Positions 36,009-46,699 of a DNA stretch of 64,000 nt are shown here, piece by piece. Source of the stretch: Panulirus ornatus. Taxonomy: Eukaryota; Arthropoda; Malacostraca; Decapoda; Palinuridae. The position numbers were made by a program, and so were the translations under genes. Numbering within the stretch: the stretch's first letter is position 1; every line of letters starts with the position of its first letter. The stretch spans positions 29,888,536 to 29,952,535 of the forward strand of contig NC_092271.1 of the NCBI RefSeq assembly GCF_036320965.1. Reading direction: 5' to 3'. The notes below the pieces were generated by a model that had not been told where the DNA came from, made no database searches, and worked only from the letters and a program-made list of their open reading frames with translations.

Positions 36009-36499
36009 TGTATATTAGTTCAGTTTGTAGAGCGTTGACCCAGCATGACCCGACCTGCCGCCCAACATCTCAACTGGAGGCAATTTGAGAAAAATGTGTT
36101 GCGCGCGTACCATTGAATTGTTTACTATGCAAATTTATGCATGTATGAAGCAGGGAGAGGCAGGGCAGACAGCAGCCTAATATTCGAGGCAACTCTCTTA
36201 CTGATGATGTGGTAAGCGAACAAGAGGCAGCACTCCATAATGTCAGGCAGACCTGAGCAACGCATTTCAAGACGTTCTCCTGAAGCACTGGCAAGATAAC
36301 TAAGCTACACAGGCTAAACACGATATAGAAAACGTACATGTCAAGCGAGACTGTTTGGAAAATTATATCAAAAATGTTTATTAGATACTGGAGTAAACTA
36401 AATGGATATCAAAGCAAGATTGAAAGAACTACTTTAGGTTTACTTGTAGAGCAGCCAGTTTATGTGAGAGGCAGTCAGGTTTACGTCCAGCCATGGCAG
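36009..36499. other. Anonymous sequence
   Basis: No gene or element recognised. Confidence 0.5.
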
Positions 36500-36740
36500 C
36501 CAGCAGGAGGGTACGACCCTGACCACCACGGTGTCGACCTTGGCTGTCATGTCGTGACCTTTGATGTTATCCCTCAGCGGAAGGTTAAGGCCAGGCCATC
36601 ATACCTAAGGATCGTGCTGCAGTCGTGTTAAATGTTTGTGCCGTCGAACTGAAGGGTCGCCCGTCATGCTTAAAGTTCGTGTTGTCGTAATCAAGGGACG
36701 TACCGTCGTACTTAGGCATGCCGTCGTGCTTCAAGGTTAA
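36500..36740. repeat. Degenerate relative of the 34.8-35.2 kb minisatellites
   Basis: Contains GGGTACGACCCTGACCACCA at about 36510, then diverged units built on CGTCGTGCTTAAAG/GTCGTACTTAGG. The same order of phrases is seen at 34920-35160. Confidence 0.7.
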
Positions 36741-37410
36741 CGTATACCTCGCGCTGCCTGGGGTGCCGCCCAGAGCAGCAGGGAGAGGCTGGTAGTGTTG
36801 CGTTTTGCGTCCCGCGTCATCGGTCGCTCGAGTAGTTTGGTGATTCAAACTACCACTTCACTCCTCACCAGCGTCGCTTGAGCAACCTGTGGATTATCAT
36901 TGGTCGCCTGCTTTCCTCTGTCCCCCCAACCCCCGTAGCTCTGGACCAGTGTGTGTGTGTGTGTGTGTGTGTGACCGCGCCTCACGGAGCAGACAGCAAC
37001 AGTATCATTCAGTCAGTGGTGGAGGTGAGCGTGGAGATGACCGGACTGACTGAGGTGAGGCTGAGGTCGACTCCCGCTAACAGTGACCGGAGACAACAGA
37101 CAGGAGGGTACAACCACCATGGACGTACCTACGTTGTCAGTAGAGAAGAACTTGTTCACTGAGGTGTGATGATCACCTAGTACCGCCTGTACTGATCCAC
37201 TCATGGGCCACCCTCCCTCGACCATCCTATATTTCTCCACCATCGTGTGTGTTTGATGAACAGGTAGAGATTTATGTATCTTATTGTTTGATAAAATGTT
37301 ATTCATAAGATATAATGACAAAATGATAAGTTTTGAAAAGAAGTTTAATGTATGGGTAAGCAAATATTGTGTCAGTCATTAAACATAGTTTTTATTTAGA
37401 GAGAAATTTC
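36741..37410. other. Anonymous sequence with a short (GT)n
   Basis: A (GT)n tract lies at 36950-36973. CACCACCATGG-like Kozak context occurs near 37116-37121 (ACAACCACCATGGACG), starting a 15-codon frame up to a GAG/GTGTGA that could be a weak donor; this is speculative. No domain recognised. Confidence 0.4.
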
Positions 37411-37412
37411 CG

Positions 37413-37447
<35 letters not shown>

Positions 37448-37448
37448 A
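37411..37448. repeat. (TTG)n microsatellite
   Basis: About twelve GTT units. Confidence 0.96.
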
Positions 37449-37492
37449 GAGATGTAACGGGTGTACGAAAATGTCTGTATTGTATAATTTGT

Positions 37493-38688
37493 TACTGAGC
37501 ACAATGTGTACCGAGCACAATGTGTAATGAGCACAATATGTACTGAGCACAATGTGTACTGAGCAAAATGTTTACTGAGCACAATGTGTACTGAGCAAAA
37601 TGTTTACTGAGCACAGTGTGTACTCAGTACATTGTGTACTGAGCACTGTGTACTGAGCACAATGTATACTGAGCAAAATGTTTACTGAGCACAATGTGTA
37701 CTGAGTACAATGTGTACTGAGCACAGTGTGTACAGAGCAAAATGTTTTTTGAGCACAATGTGTACTGAGCACAATGTGTACTGAGCAAAATGTTTACTGA
37801 GCACAATGTGCACTGAGCACAATGTGTACTGAGCACAGTGTGTACAGAGCAAAATATTTTCTGAGCACAATGTGTACTGAACACATTGTGTACTGAGCAT
37901 AATGAGTACTGAGCAAAATGTTTACTGAGCACAATGTGTACTGAGCACAGTGTGTACAGAGCAAAATATCTTCTGAGCACAATGTGTACTGAGCACAATG
38001 TGTACTGAGCAAAATGTTTGCCAAGCACAATGTGTACTGAGCATAATGTGTACTGAGCACAATGTGTACTGAGCACAATGTGTACTGAGCACAATGTTTA
38101 CTGAGCAAAATGTTTACTGAGCACAATGTGCACTGAGCAAAATGTTTGCCAAGCACAATGTGTACTGAGCACAATGTGTACTGAGCACAGTGTGTACAGA
38201 GCAAAATGTTTTTTGAGCACAATGTGTACTGAGCACAATGTGTACTGAGCAAAATGTTTACTGAGCACAATGTGCACTGAGCACAATGTGTACTGAGCAC
38301 AGTGTGTACAGAGCAAAATATTTTCTGAGCACAATGTGTACTGAACACATTGTGTACTGAGCATAATGAGTACTGAGCAAAATGTTTACTGAGCACAATG
38401 TGTACTGAGCACAGTGTGTACAGAGCAAAATATCTTCTGAGCACAATGTGTACTGAGCACAATGTGTACTGAGCAAAATGTTTGCCAAGCACAATGTGTA
38501 CTGAGCATAATGTGTACTGAGCACAATGTGTACTGAGCACAATGTGTACTGAGCACAATGTTTACTGAGCAAAATGTTTACTGAGCACAATGTGCACTGA
38601 GCAAAATGTTTGCCAAGCACAATGTGTACTGAGCATAATGTGTACTGAGCACAATGTGTACTGAGCACAATGTGTACTGAGCACACAT
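37493..38688. repeat. 16-bp minisatellite, about 75 copies, with a 464-bp tandem duplication
   Basis: The unit is TACTGAGCACAATGTG (16 bp) with variants such as GAGCAAAATGTTTAC, TTGCCAAGCACAATG and GAGCACAGTGTGTACA. The variant order from about 37710 to 38168 repeats with almost no change from about 38174 to 38632, an offset of 464 bp (29 units). Long minus-strand frames of up to 254 aa are repeat artefacts with a 16-residue cycle. Confidence 0.96.
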
Positions 38689-39067
38689 TGCTCATAGTAG
38701 TTTAGTCAGGAATAACAATTAGTGTGTGATGTTCAGGAGAGATACAAGGTTACAGTAGATCGTGTCTTGTAAAGTGATCATTACGTTGGCCCTCCCTACA
38801 CCCTGCAGCTACACACCAACACTGGCGCTTACTTACATCCTGGGAATTGTTCTTATGTGATCAAGGTTAAGGATATCGGATACAAGTGTGTGTGTGTGTG
38901 TCAGGCAGCGCATGACGGATGTAGGTTACAAGTTGAGTTTAGCTTGTGGTTCAGTCCATGCACTGTCCTGTACAGGACAAACCCTGCTTGTTAACACCCG
39001 CCACTAATGACGCAAGCACTAAACCTACATCTTGCACATCGTCACCTGATTACTGAAACTACAGTCA
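38689..39067. other. Anonymous sequence
   Basis: No gene recognised; a short GT run lies at 38886-38900. Confidence 0.5.
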
Positions 39068-39316
39068 AACTGACGAACATAACTGCTCTGAGACTGACGA
39101 ACATAACTGCTCTGAGACTGACGAACATAACTGCTCTGAGACTGACGAACATAACTGCTCTGAGACTGACGAACATAACTGCTCTGAGACTGACGAACAT
39201 AACTGCTCTGAGACTGACGAACATAACTGCCCTGAGACTGACGAACATAACTGCTCTGAGACTGACGAACATAACTGCCCTGAGACTGACGAACATAACT
39301 GCTCTGAGACTGACGA
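39068..39316. repeat. 24-bp minisatellite, about 10 copies
   Basis: Near-perfect tandem units with the core GACGAACATAACTGCTCTGA; two units have GCCCTG instead of GCTCTG. The period is a multiple of three, so the plus strand (repeated LTNITALR) and the minus strand (repeated MFVSLRAV) both stay open. Confidence 0.97.
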
Positions 39317-39420
39317 TCCTCTACTGCCTCACACTTGAGAGCAAATGATACCGTTGTTGTTGTTCTGTTCCTGGCGCGACCTTGTTGCGCGGGAATCTGC
39401 GAACAAGTATGACTATCTGT

Positions 39421-39440
39421 GTATCTATCTATCTATCTAT

Positions 39441-39520
<80 letters not shown>
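39421..39520. repeat. Compound (TATC)n-(AT)n microsatellite
   Basis: Five TATC units, then about 39 AT units ending exactly where SINE-B begins. Confidence 0.97.
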
Positions 39521-39522
<2 letters not shown>

Positions 39523-39652
39523 AGCGGGGGGACTGGAAATCCTCCCCTCCAGTCTTTACTTTTCCAGAAGAAGGAACAAAGAAGGAGAGGCCAGGTAAGG
39601 AGTTTTTCCTCTAAGGCTCATTCCTCTAATCTTGACGCTACCTCGCCAGAAA
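39521..39652 (+). mobile_element. SINE-B, truncated at both ends
   Basis: Starts at the internal GGAGCGGGGG segment, lacking about 80 bp of the family's 5' end, and follows the family through CAGGTAAGGAG and CATTCCTCT to GACGCTACCTCGCC, where it stops inside the terminal hairpin. The 5' edge abuts (AT)n. Diverged by about one base in six from the copy at 7906. Confidence 0.75.
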
Positions 39653-42266
39653 GTATGGTTTTCGGTCATGGGAGTGGGAGATGGTAGGTCGATGTGTTCA
39701 TTGGAAGCATGAGTGTCTGACCCAGACCAGGTCGTCTGCACGTTTGACCTCGTCTCCCCTGGTGTGACGAAGATGCTGCTAGAACGCCAGAGGAGAAGGT
39801 TGTGCAGGTGTTCCTCTGGGTCCTCGTCGGGTTGCCCTACACCAGGAGCCCGGGACGTAGGCTCGGCGTGTTTGTCCTGGTCGTGAGTCTGGCAGAGTTC
39901 CAGACGGTCCCGCCAGGGATGGTGGCCGCCTTCCCTCACCATTATTTACCTCCTCACCAGATGGCAGGTCAGCCATTATGGATCCACGAAAGCACAGTTT
40001 GTTGACCACTCTCAGAGGAGCGTTATCAAGTGCCTAGATCTGAGATTACTATGTCCATGAGGGTGCCCATGGAGAGCCCCCAGGCTCTGTGGCTGTGTCA
40101 TAATGGACAGAGTGAACATCGTGTGGCAACAGAATGTTTCCGTGTAGGATGGGCCACTGCAGCTTCGTTTTGCTCTGAGGCACGCAGTTCTGTACGGCAG
40201 CCGTCAGACCTTGTGTACGACCACCGTGCCTATACGTCTTTGTAGAACTTGTGGTTTGGTAAAGCTGAGATGAAGTCTAGGAGTAGTTTTGCTTTGAATT
40301 TCAAGATTGTCAGACGTATCCATCAAAATTCATGTTGCTATTTATGGTCCACTTGTGGCCTGGGTGGGAGCCAGAACTCCCCAGGCCCCCGTAGCGACTT
40401 GCTTTACTGTGCTAATTGTCTTGGTGAGATAAACAAAGTCGAGGTAGAGAGGCCTGTCCCACTGTGTCTTCCTCGTGTAATCTGATGAAGGGAAGGTTTA
40501 GGTCGTCGCCTGCCTCGCCCACCTCCTGGGGTCTCTCCAGCTTTTGACACGCTCAAGAGTCGCTTAAGCAAATGGAAATCCTTCTTTTATTGTTTTGACC
40601 AGTCTTAAATATACTTTATTTTTTTCGTTTTAAATATAAATGTAATGCAACCAGGGATTTTTTCATATGAGTCAATCAAAATCAAGTTGAATATTAGTAA
40701 GATGAGGTTAGATCTTCTTACAGCAGGTTCCAGACCCGGTGGCCTGAGTATCTTGTGGGGCTCTGAGCTTCTTGACAACACTGGCCCTCTCCACGTATGA
40801 TCCCCAGTGCTTCCACTAGTCTTCTTGTGTGTGATTGATCTGCCGCAGGCTATATCTCATATTTTTTCAAATATCTGTCCACATAAGAATGATATTGCAT
40901 ACAAAGCAAATCATAATGATCCCCAGACACATCGCTAGAAGAATGTTTATGAAAAATCAGCCGGTAAGCAGGGTAGAACTGGACGCATGGCTGCTCCATT
41001 TTGCACCCACAATGTGTGACGTCCTCGGCCAGTCGCTATTACCTGAAATTTTCATAAAGCGAACCGCCAGAAATATAATTTTCCAATAAAGCTATTACGA
41101 ACTCAACCCCATAAACACTCTGAAGCCATAGTAAGTCATAGAATTTCAGGGGCCATTAAGAAATAGTTTGACAGACAAGTTTTTACTGGAGAAGTTGGTA
41201 TGAGGGGCAGGCCCAGCGCTCTGGGGAGGGCCCGGACAGGAGCGGGCCATAGCGAGGAGCAGCCCGCAGTATAGGATTTTGTGGTGGGCCATAGTGAAAA
41301 GCATCCCTGGGAGGTGCTCCTGTGCTGCATCATTTTAGGGAGCGGTTCTGGGGAGGTGATCTTATGGTGGGCCATGGGAGGTGATATTGTGTTCCATGAT
41401 GGGGAGCGGCTCTCCCTCCCCATGATGGGGAGCGGCTCTCCCTCCCCATGGTGGGGAGGGTTTTTTTCTTCGTGATGGGGAGCGGCCGTGGGGAAAGGAT
41501 CTTTTTCCCTTTGAAGTGGAGGTGCTCTTGCTCTCCTTGGCGAGGAGAGGCCGTGAGAGAGGCTTCAACGATGGCCCTACTGGACCGACGACAACCCTAC
41601 TGGACCAACGACAACTCTGCTGAACAGAGGAGAGGGACAAGTGGTAATTTCCTGCACTACGGAAGCTTGACAAACATGTCAGATGGCTCCTCAGCCCTTT
41701 GATTATTGGACTGCCGATAAAAGTTCGGAACGCTTCGACCCGTGTCAACAGGGTCTTGGTCATTTAGATGTCTCAGTCCAGGCCATGATTTTCAATGTCT
41801 TGAGTCGAGGTGTAACGTGATTATTTTTCGGCTTCAGGCTCTGGACCACGGCCGATACGTCCTCAATCCAAGTTCATATGTCGAGAGTCTTGATATCGGG
41901 TTTTTCGTTTCGGGTTTCGGGTCTACGTGGCGAGATCTTCTCCTCACTTCTTAATTCTTGGATCATAGGTTCATTGTTATGGTTCCTCGGTATAAGGTCA
42001 CTGGTCTCATGGTCCTGAGTCTCGGCCTCTGGCACCTGTGGTCCGTATTTCTCGGGTCATTTATTTTCTACGTCCCGTTCATTGATCTCGATAAGACCCA
42101 GGTGGCAACAGTTGGGCATCGCGTCTTGGAGGACTTGAGACAAGTCGTAGACTCCATCTCTCAGGCTCAAGGACTCGCATCTAAGGTTCTCAGCTACAGA
42201 TTTTAAGGTCTAGGTGGAAGGGCCCGTGTGGATGCCTGAAGTCTGGCCTCTAAATCACGCTCCAGG

Positions 42267-42270
<4 letters not shown>
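39653..42270. other. Long anonymous region with local low-level repetition
   Basis: No gene, RNA or mobile element recognised. At 41270-41500 the words GATGGGGAGCGG, CTCCCTCCCCATG and GTGGGCCATAG recur. At 41750-42230 phrases such as GGTCTCGGG, TTGAGTC and GGCTCTGGACC recur without a clear period, possibly an old decayed tandem array. Open frames are under 135 residues and featureless. Confidence 0.5.

Positions 42271-42348
<78 letters not shown>
42271..42348. repeat. (CT)n microsatellite
   Basis: About 39 CT units followed by a short C-run. Confidence 0.97.
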
Positions 42349-42350
<2 letters not shown>

Positions 42351-42929
42351 CCCCTCACCTCTCTCTCTCCTATAAGGTCTCGGGTCTTTGGAATTCTCTG
42401 CTCTCAGCTCATAGAACCAAGGTCTTGGGTCTTAAACAATATCCTCAAACGCTAACAAAAGAGCAAATTAAAACCTGGACGGCACGACTCATTAGCTCAA
42501 TTGTATGATAATTTCCCATCGTCAACACTGCTGGCTGGAGATCAATTTTTATCAGAGGCACCAGCGTTCGCTGGGTGGGTCGTGAAACTGGGCTGGTCCA
42601 TTTCAAAGGGTTAATTGTTGGGATAATGGACGGAGCCTGGCCGTATGACCAGTATACTGACTGGCCTGGCGACATGTGTTCAACAATTGATGGAGGGAAA
42701 GGAAGTTCCAGATTCAGTCTAGTGGAAGATCTGTATGTCGAAGGAGGATGACCAAAGACATGGTCACCACCACCACCGCTGTCCTCACCAAGACTGCTGG
42801 AGTCACTCATGACATGAGACGTAGTACATCAACACTTCATAACCAGATGAACTTCCTCATCACATTATGTCATGGTGGACTCGATGGTTGTCGAACATGG
42901 AGTAAAGTTTGAGCCAAGAAAACATATAT
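42349..42929. other. Anonymous sequence
   Basis: No gene or element recognised; a 121-residue minus-strand frame (42445-42810) has no recognisable feature. Confidence 0.45.
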
Positions 42930-43123
42930 ACCCTAACCTAACCTGACCTAACCTAGCCTAAGCTAGTTACCCATTTTATCAACCAACCCTTTGGGATGGA
43001 TGAACAGCTGAGTTGACTGTGGATCGACCGCCACAACCAGGATTCGAACCTATGCGCTCGACCCTGGGTGACCCGTGAATGCGTCACGGTCAGGAAAGCT
43101 AACCGCTGCACCAGGGAGGTGTC
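42930..43123 (-). mobile_element. tRNA-derived SINE (family 2) with a TTAGG-like tail
   Basis: On the minus strand the head has an A-box-like TGGTGCAGCGGTTAGC (43113-43098) and a perfect B-box GGTTCGAATCC (43050-43040), spaced as in a tRNA. The start (ACCTCCC) cannot pair with the sequence after the T-arm, so this is not a functional tRNA. The body (CAGCTGTTCATCCATCCC) follows, and the 3' end is a run of TTAGG-like pentamers (42937-42965). The tRNA of origin is not determined. Confidence 0.82.
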
Positions 43124-43147
43124 TTCCTGTACAGAGAGATGATGTAC

Positions 43148-43390
43148 GTAGCCACAGCACCCGAGTGATGACCGGCTACAACAACACTACCGCAGGTCGT
43201 GGCCAACCTGTAGCCACAGCACCCGAGTGATGACCGGCTACAACAACACTACCACAGGTCGTGGCCAACCTGTAGCCACAGCACCCGAGTGATGACCGGC
43301 TACAACAACACTACCACAGGTCGTGGCCAACCTGTAGCCACAGCACCCGAGTGATGACCGGCTACAACACTACCACAGGTCGTGGCCAAC
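43148..43390. repeat. 62-bp minisatellite, about 4 copies
   Basis: GTAGCCACAGCACCCGAGTG recurs at 43148, 43210, 43272 and 43334; the last unit has lost one AAC trinucleotide. The array begins about 25 bp from the head of the tRNA-derived SINE. Confidence 0.96.
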
Positions 43391-43478
43391 CTGCACCAGA
43401 ACTTTATCAACTTTAATAGACGCTACATCAAACCAGCGCTGAATATGTCTCATTTGACATTATCTTTGATGTATTCTG

Positions 43479-43480
<2 letters not shown>

Positions 43481-43543
<63 letters not shown>
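43481..43543. repeat. (GT)n microsatellite
   Basis: About 31 GT units. Confidence 0.97.
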
Positions 43544-43545
<2 letters not shown>

Positions 43546-44327
43546 GTAACTTCCTAACATTAGTTATCTCTATTATACAAATTTGGGACAAGAAGGAGGA
43601 AGCCTCTGTAATGAGCTCCGAGATAATTTGCATACCCAATTCTCTTGCAGGTCATCTATGTCTGCGGGTCTCAGTTTGAGATTCTTCTGAGAGCTGTTGA
43701 GAAAAAGGGTTGAAAGGAAGGCTTATACAGGATAGTTATAATCAGACGCAAATGGAGGAGAGAGAATAGAGGTGTCGTGTGTCCTGTACCAGCTGAGGCA
43801 GAGGGTAAACCTTCCTGGATCAACTTTATAATGAGTTTTGTTGGGTCATTTATGGAAGACTAGGGTCCCTGTTGCCAGTTTCATAAGCATTACTTTGAGA
43901 AGGAGATGTCAGAGAACCTAAGAACGGTGCACGTCGGAGCTGACACATATCCATGTACAGATGACTGTAGCATTGTTTTAAGATGTTGATTATTAAATCT
44001 TATATCATGTAAGACATTCACATTTGTGGCGGATTGGATCCAGATAACACCTATCCTCCCACCTCCAAACATCCTCAAAAATCTGAAAGTCAACAGAAAT
44101 ATCGTGATAATCTGACACTGAGTTTCAATGGCGTCTTAGGATTTTTTTGTTCAATCCCAAGGAATGAGTTACCTCACTTTTAAAGACCCAGCAAAAGTGG
44201 ATAAGTTAACCTCCCAGCTCCAATATTCCCTCTTGCTAAAAGCTTTGAAAATCCATTGAGGATTCCATCAAACTTTGGCCGGACCTGATGTGGTGTCGAG
44301 CGCCCTATCACCCAGTCCCCGTGACGC
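43544..44327. other. Anonymous sequence
   Basis: No gene, RNA or element recognised. Confidence 0.5.
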
Positions 44328-44695
44328 GCGTGTCACCAGGGGTTTGATCTTGTCCTGGGGCCACCAGGGGTTTGATCTTGTCCTGGGGCCACCAGGGGTT
44401 TGATCTTGTCCTGGGGCCACCAGGGGTTTGATCCTGTCCTGGGGCCACCAGGGGTTTGATCCTGCCCTGGGGCCACCAGGGATTTGATCCTGTCCTGGGG
44501 CCACCAGGGGTTTGATCTTGTCCTGAGGCCACCAGGGGTTTGATCTTGTCCTGGGGCCACCAGGGGTTTGATCTTGTCCTGGGGCCACCAGGGGTTTGAT
44601 CTTGTCCTGGGGCCACCAGGGGTTTGATCTTGTCCTGGGGCCACCAGGGGTTTGATCTTGTCCTGGGGCCACCAGGGGTTTGATCCTGTCCTGGT
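44328..44695. repeat. 28-bp minisatellite, about 13 copies
   Basis: Tandem units with the core CCACCAGGGGTTTGATCTTG plus TCCTGGGG. Variants with CCTG for CTTG cluster at 44430-44500. Minus-strand frames (repeated APGQDQTPGG) are products of the repeat. Confidence 0.97.
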
Positions 44696-46129
44696 GCCAC
44701 CTGGGGTTCCACTTGCCTACTCAAACCTTCAGAAGCTCGACGACTCTGTGTCATCAGTCCTCTAAGAGCTTCCCTGTGTACGAGGTCACCTGGGGCTTTC
44801 CCTGTGTCACCAGGTCACCAGGGACTCCCAGTGTGTCCCTAGGAAGCCATGGGCTCCGTCTGTGAACTCAAGCCGACAGGAGGTCGACCGTGTCCCTAAG
44901 GCGCCAGAGTTTTGAGGTTTGGTTGGTACAGAGTCTCTTGTTTTAATCTGGAATTTCACTTAATCACTTTTGAATGATCGGTAACGTACACGATGTTCGG
45001 ATCAGATCGTTCGCAGGCAAACCAAGTTATAAGAGAAGGAAGAGATTAATCATATTATGTACAAAGAGTTGAAAGAAACTCCTTTAAGATATTTGAACCA
45101 GTTATGTTATTTCGTGATTTCGAGACTCCCAGAAGAGGACTCGGTGCGCCTGCCTCTGCGTCACTCACTGTAGGATATGCAGCACAATGTGTTTCCTGAC
45201 GGTGCCATGAGAGGAATGTTTTAGCCTTTCTGAAGGTTCTCAGACGTGTTCAAACCTTTTAGAAATGGAAGTGACTCAGCCATGATTATTACAGAACAAA
45301 GATCAGGATGTAGGTCCATTAATGGTCGTTTATCTTCACTCAGAAATAATACATATATCGATATTTTGTGAGGAAGAAATGGAAACATTTATGTAGATTC
45401 GCTTAGAGTTCGGTCAGTCTTTCATTAAGTTTCAGATTCGCATTTTAAAAGTTTATTCTCAAGACGAACCCAAATGATTATAAACAGAACTGCAGTTGAT
45501 CGTGGTATCTACAGTTATAGAAAAAGGACTTCCCTCCCAACATTCTACAGCTTTGTCATGGAATTATTTGTGACTAAGAAGTTTGAAAAAGAGAAGATCC
45601 AATCAACATAGAGTCCATAAAGATAATAATCTTTTCTGAAACAATAAACTAAAATGTGTTTTGTTTATCAAAGATTTGCAAGATAAGTTTAAGGGGCAAA
45701 GAAAATTTTGCAAAGGTTATCACCATGTATGAAATTGTACCGTATAAAGGCTTCAGCCGCTGTAAGACCCGGTGCAACATACTGCCATCAAACAGATGTT
45801 CATGAGCGTAGCGCAGGATGAGGAAGTAGACAGACAGGAACACACCTGCACACATGAAGTCACTCGAGCACACATCTGTTGGTCTGTTCCACATCGTATG
45901 CCAACTGCTGTGTCTGACTGTTGTAACCCACTTGTCACCAAGATTATTACCCTCTGTATTACCTGTCATCCAGATAATGCTACCCTTGATGATGAGATTT
46001 GGTCAGATGATAACACGTGATGTCCGTGGTCACCACCGTCTGGCGGATCCTGTCATGGTCCTGTCACAGGCCGTTTCCCGTACATGGAGACAGCGCCAGG
46101 ATCAGACAGAGAATGGCCTCATCTGCCAA
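44696..46129. other. Anonymous sequence
   Basis: No gene, RNA or element recognised. The left edge (to about 44900) contains diverged CACCAGG/CACCTGGGG words related to the adjacent 28-bp array. Confidence 0.5.
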
Positions 46130-46629
46130 CATACATTCTCTAGCTGTCATGCATAATGCACACAAACCAGACCCCCTCTCCTCAGCCAAGCGTCTCAAAC
46201 ATTTTTGAGGTTTCCTCAGACCATTCACAAGCCCTGGTTCATCCCACTGACAGCACGTCGACTCTCGTATACCACATCACTCCTATCGACTGTATCCCGT
46301 GCATGCTTAACACCCTCCTGCATGTTAAGGCCCCGATCCCTCAAAGCCTCTTTCACTCCATCCCTCCATCTTCAGTTTAACTTCTCCCTTCTCTTTCTTC
46401 CCTCTACAACCGACATGTATGCACTCTTAATGAGCATCCATGCACTTCTTCTCTCCACATGTCTAAACCATTTCAGCACGAACTCTTTAGTTTTCTCGAT
46501 TACACTCTTCTTCCCACCACACTTAACTCTTACCCTATCTTACCCTACACGATCAACCCTCCTCACCACATACTGTCGTCCTCAAGCGATCATGGCTATC
46601 TGTGACCCACGCCTCGCATCCATCTACAT

Positions 46630-46632
<3 letters not shown>
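46130..46632 (-). mobile_element. Diverged LINE-A subfamily copy, 3' part
   Basis: Matches LINE-A from the CTCTAGCTGTCATGCATAAT segment (about 46139) through CACCCTCCTGCATGTTAAGG to the C-terminal RT region. It differs from the other copies at roughly one base in four or five, including many positions where all other copies agree. No frame is intact. The similarity ends directly in a (GA)n tract rather than (AT)n. An older or separate subfamily is the likely reading. Confidence 0.8.

Positions 46633-46698
<66 letters not shown>
46633..46698. repeat. (GA)n microsatellite
   Basis: About 33 GA units at the 5'-truncated edge of the diverged LINE-A copy. Confidence 0.97.

Positions 46699-46699
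<1 letters not shown>

Noticed and set aside
35012..36088. 358-aa plus-strand open frame
   Set aside because: Product of a 33-bp minisatellite that is equally open on the other strand; no evidence of a gene.
37624..38695. Cys/His-rich open frames of up to 254 aa resembling a zinc-binding protein
   Set aside because: Translation of a 16-bp tandem repeat; the Cys and His spacing follows the repeat, not a known metal-binding fold.
39556..39942. 128-aa minus-strand open frame
   Set aside because: Its C-terminal end is antisense to a SINE-B copy and the rest has no recognisable feature.
40835..41089. 84-aa plus-strand frame considered as a transposase remnant
   Set aside because: No catalytic motif, terminal inverted repeats or target duplication could be found.
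42937..42965. Interstitial telomere marking a chromosome fusion
   Set aside because: Only about six imperfect TTAGG-like units, lying exactly at the 3' end of a SINE; a SINE tail explains them better.
43035..43123. tRNA gene on the minus strand
   Set aside because: A and B boxes are present but acceptor-stem pairing is absent, and a SINE body and tail follow; it is a tRNA-derived SINE.
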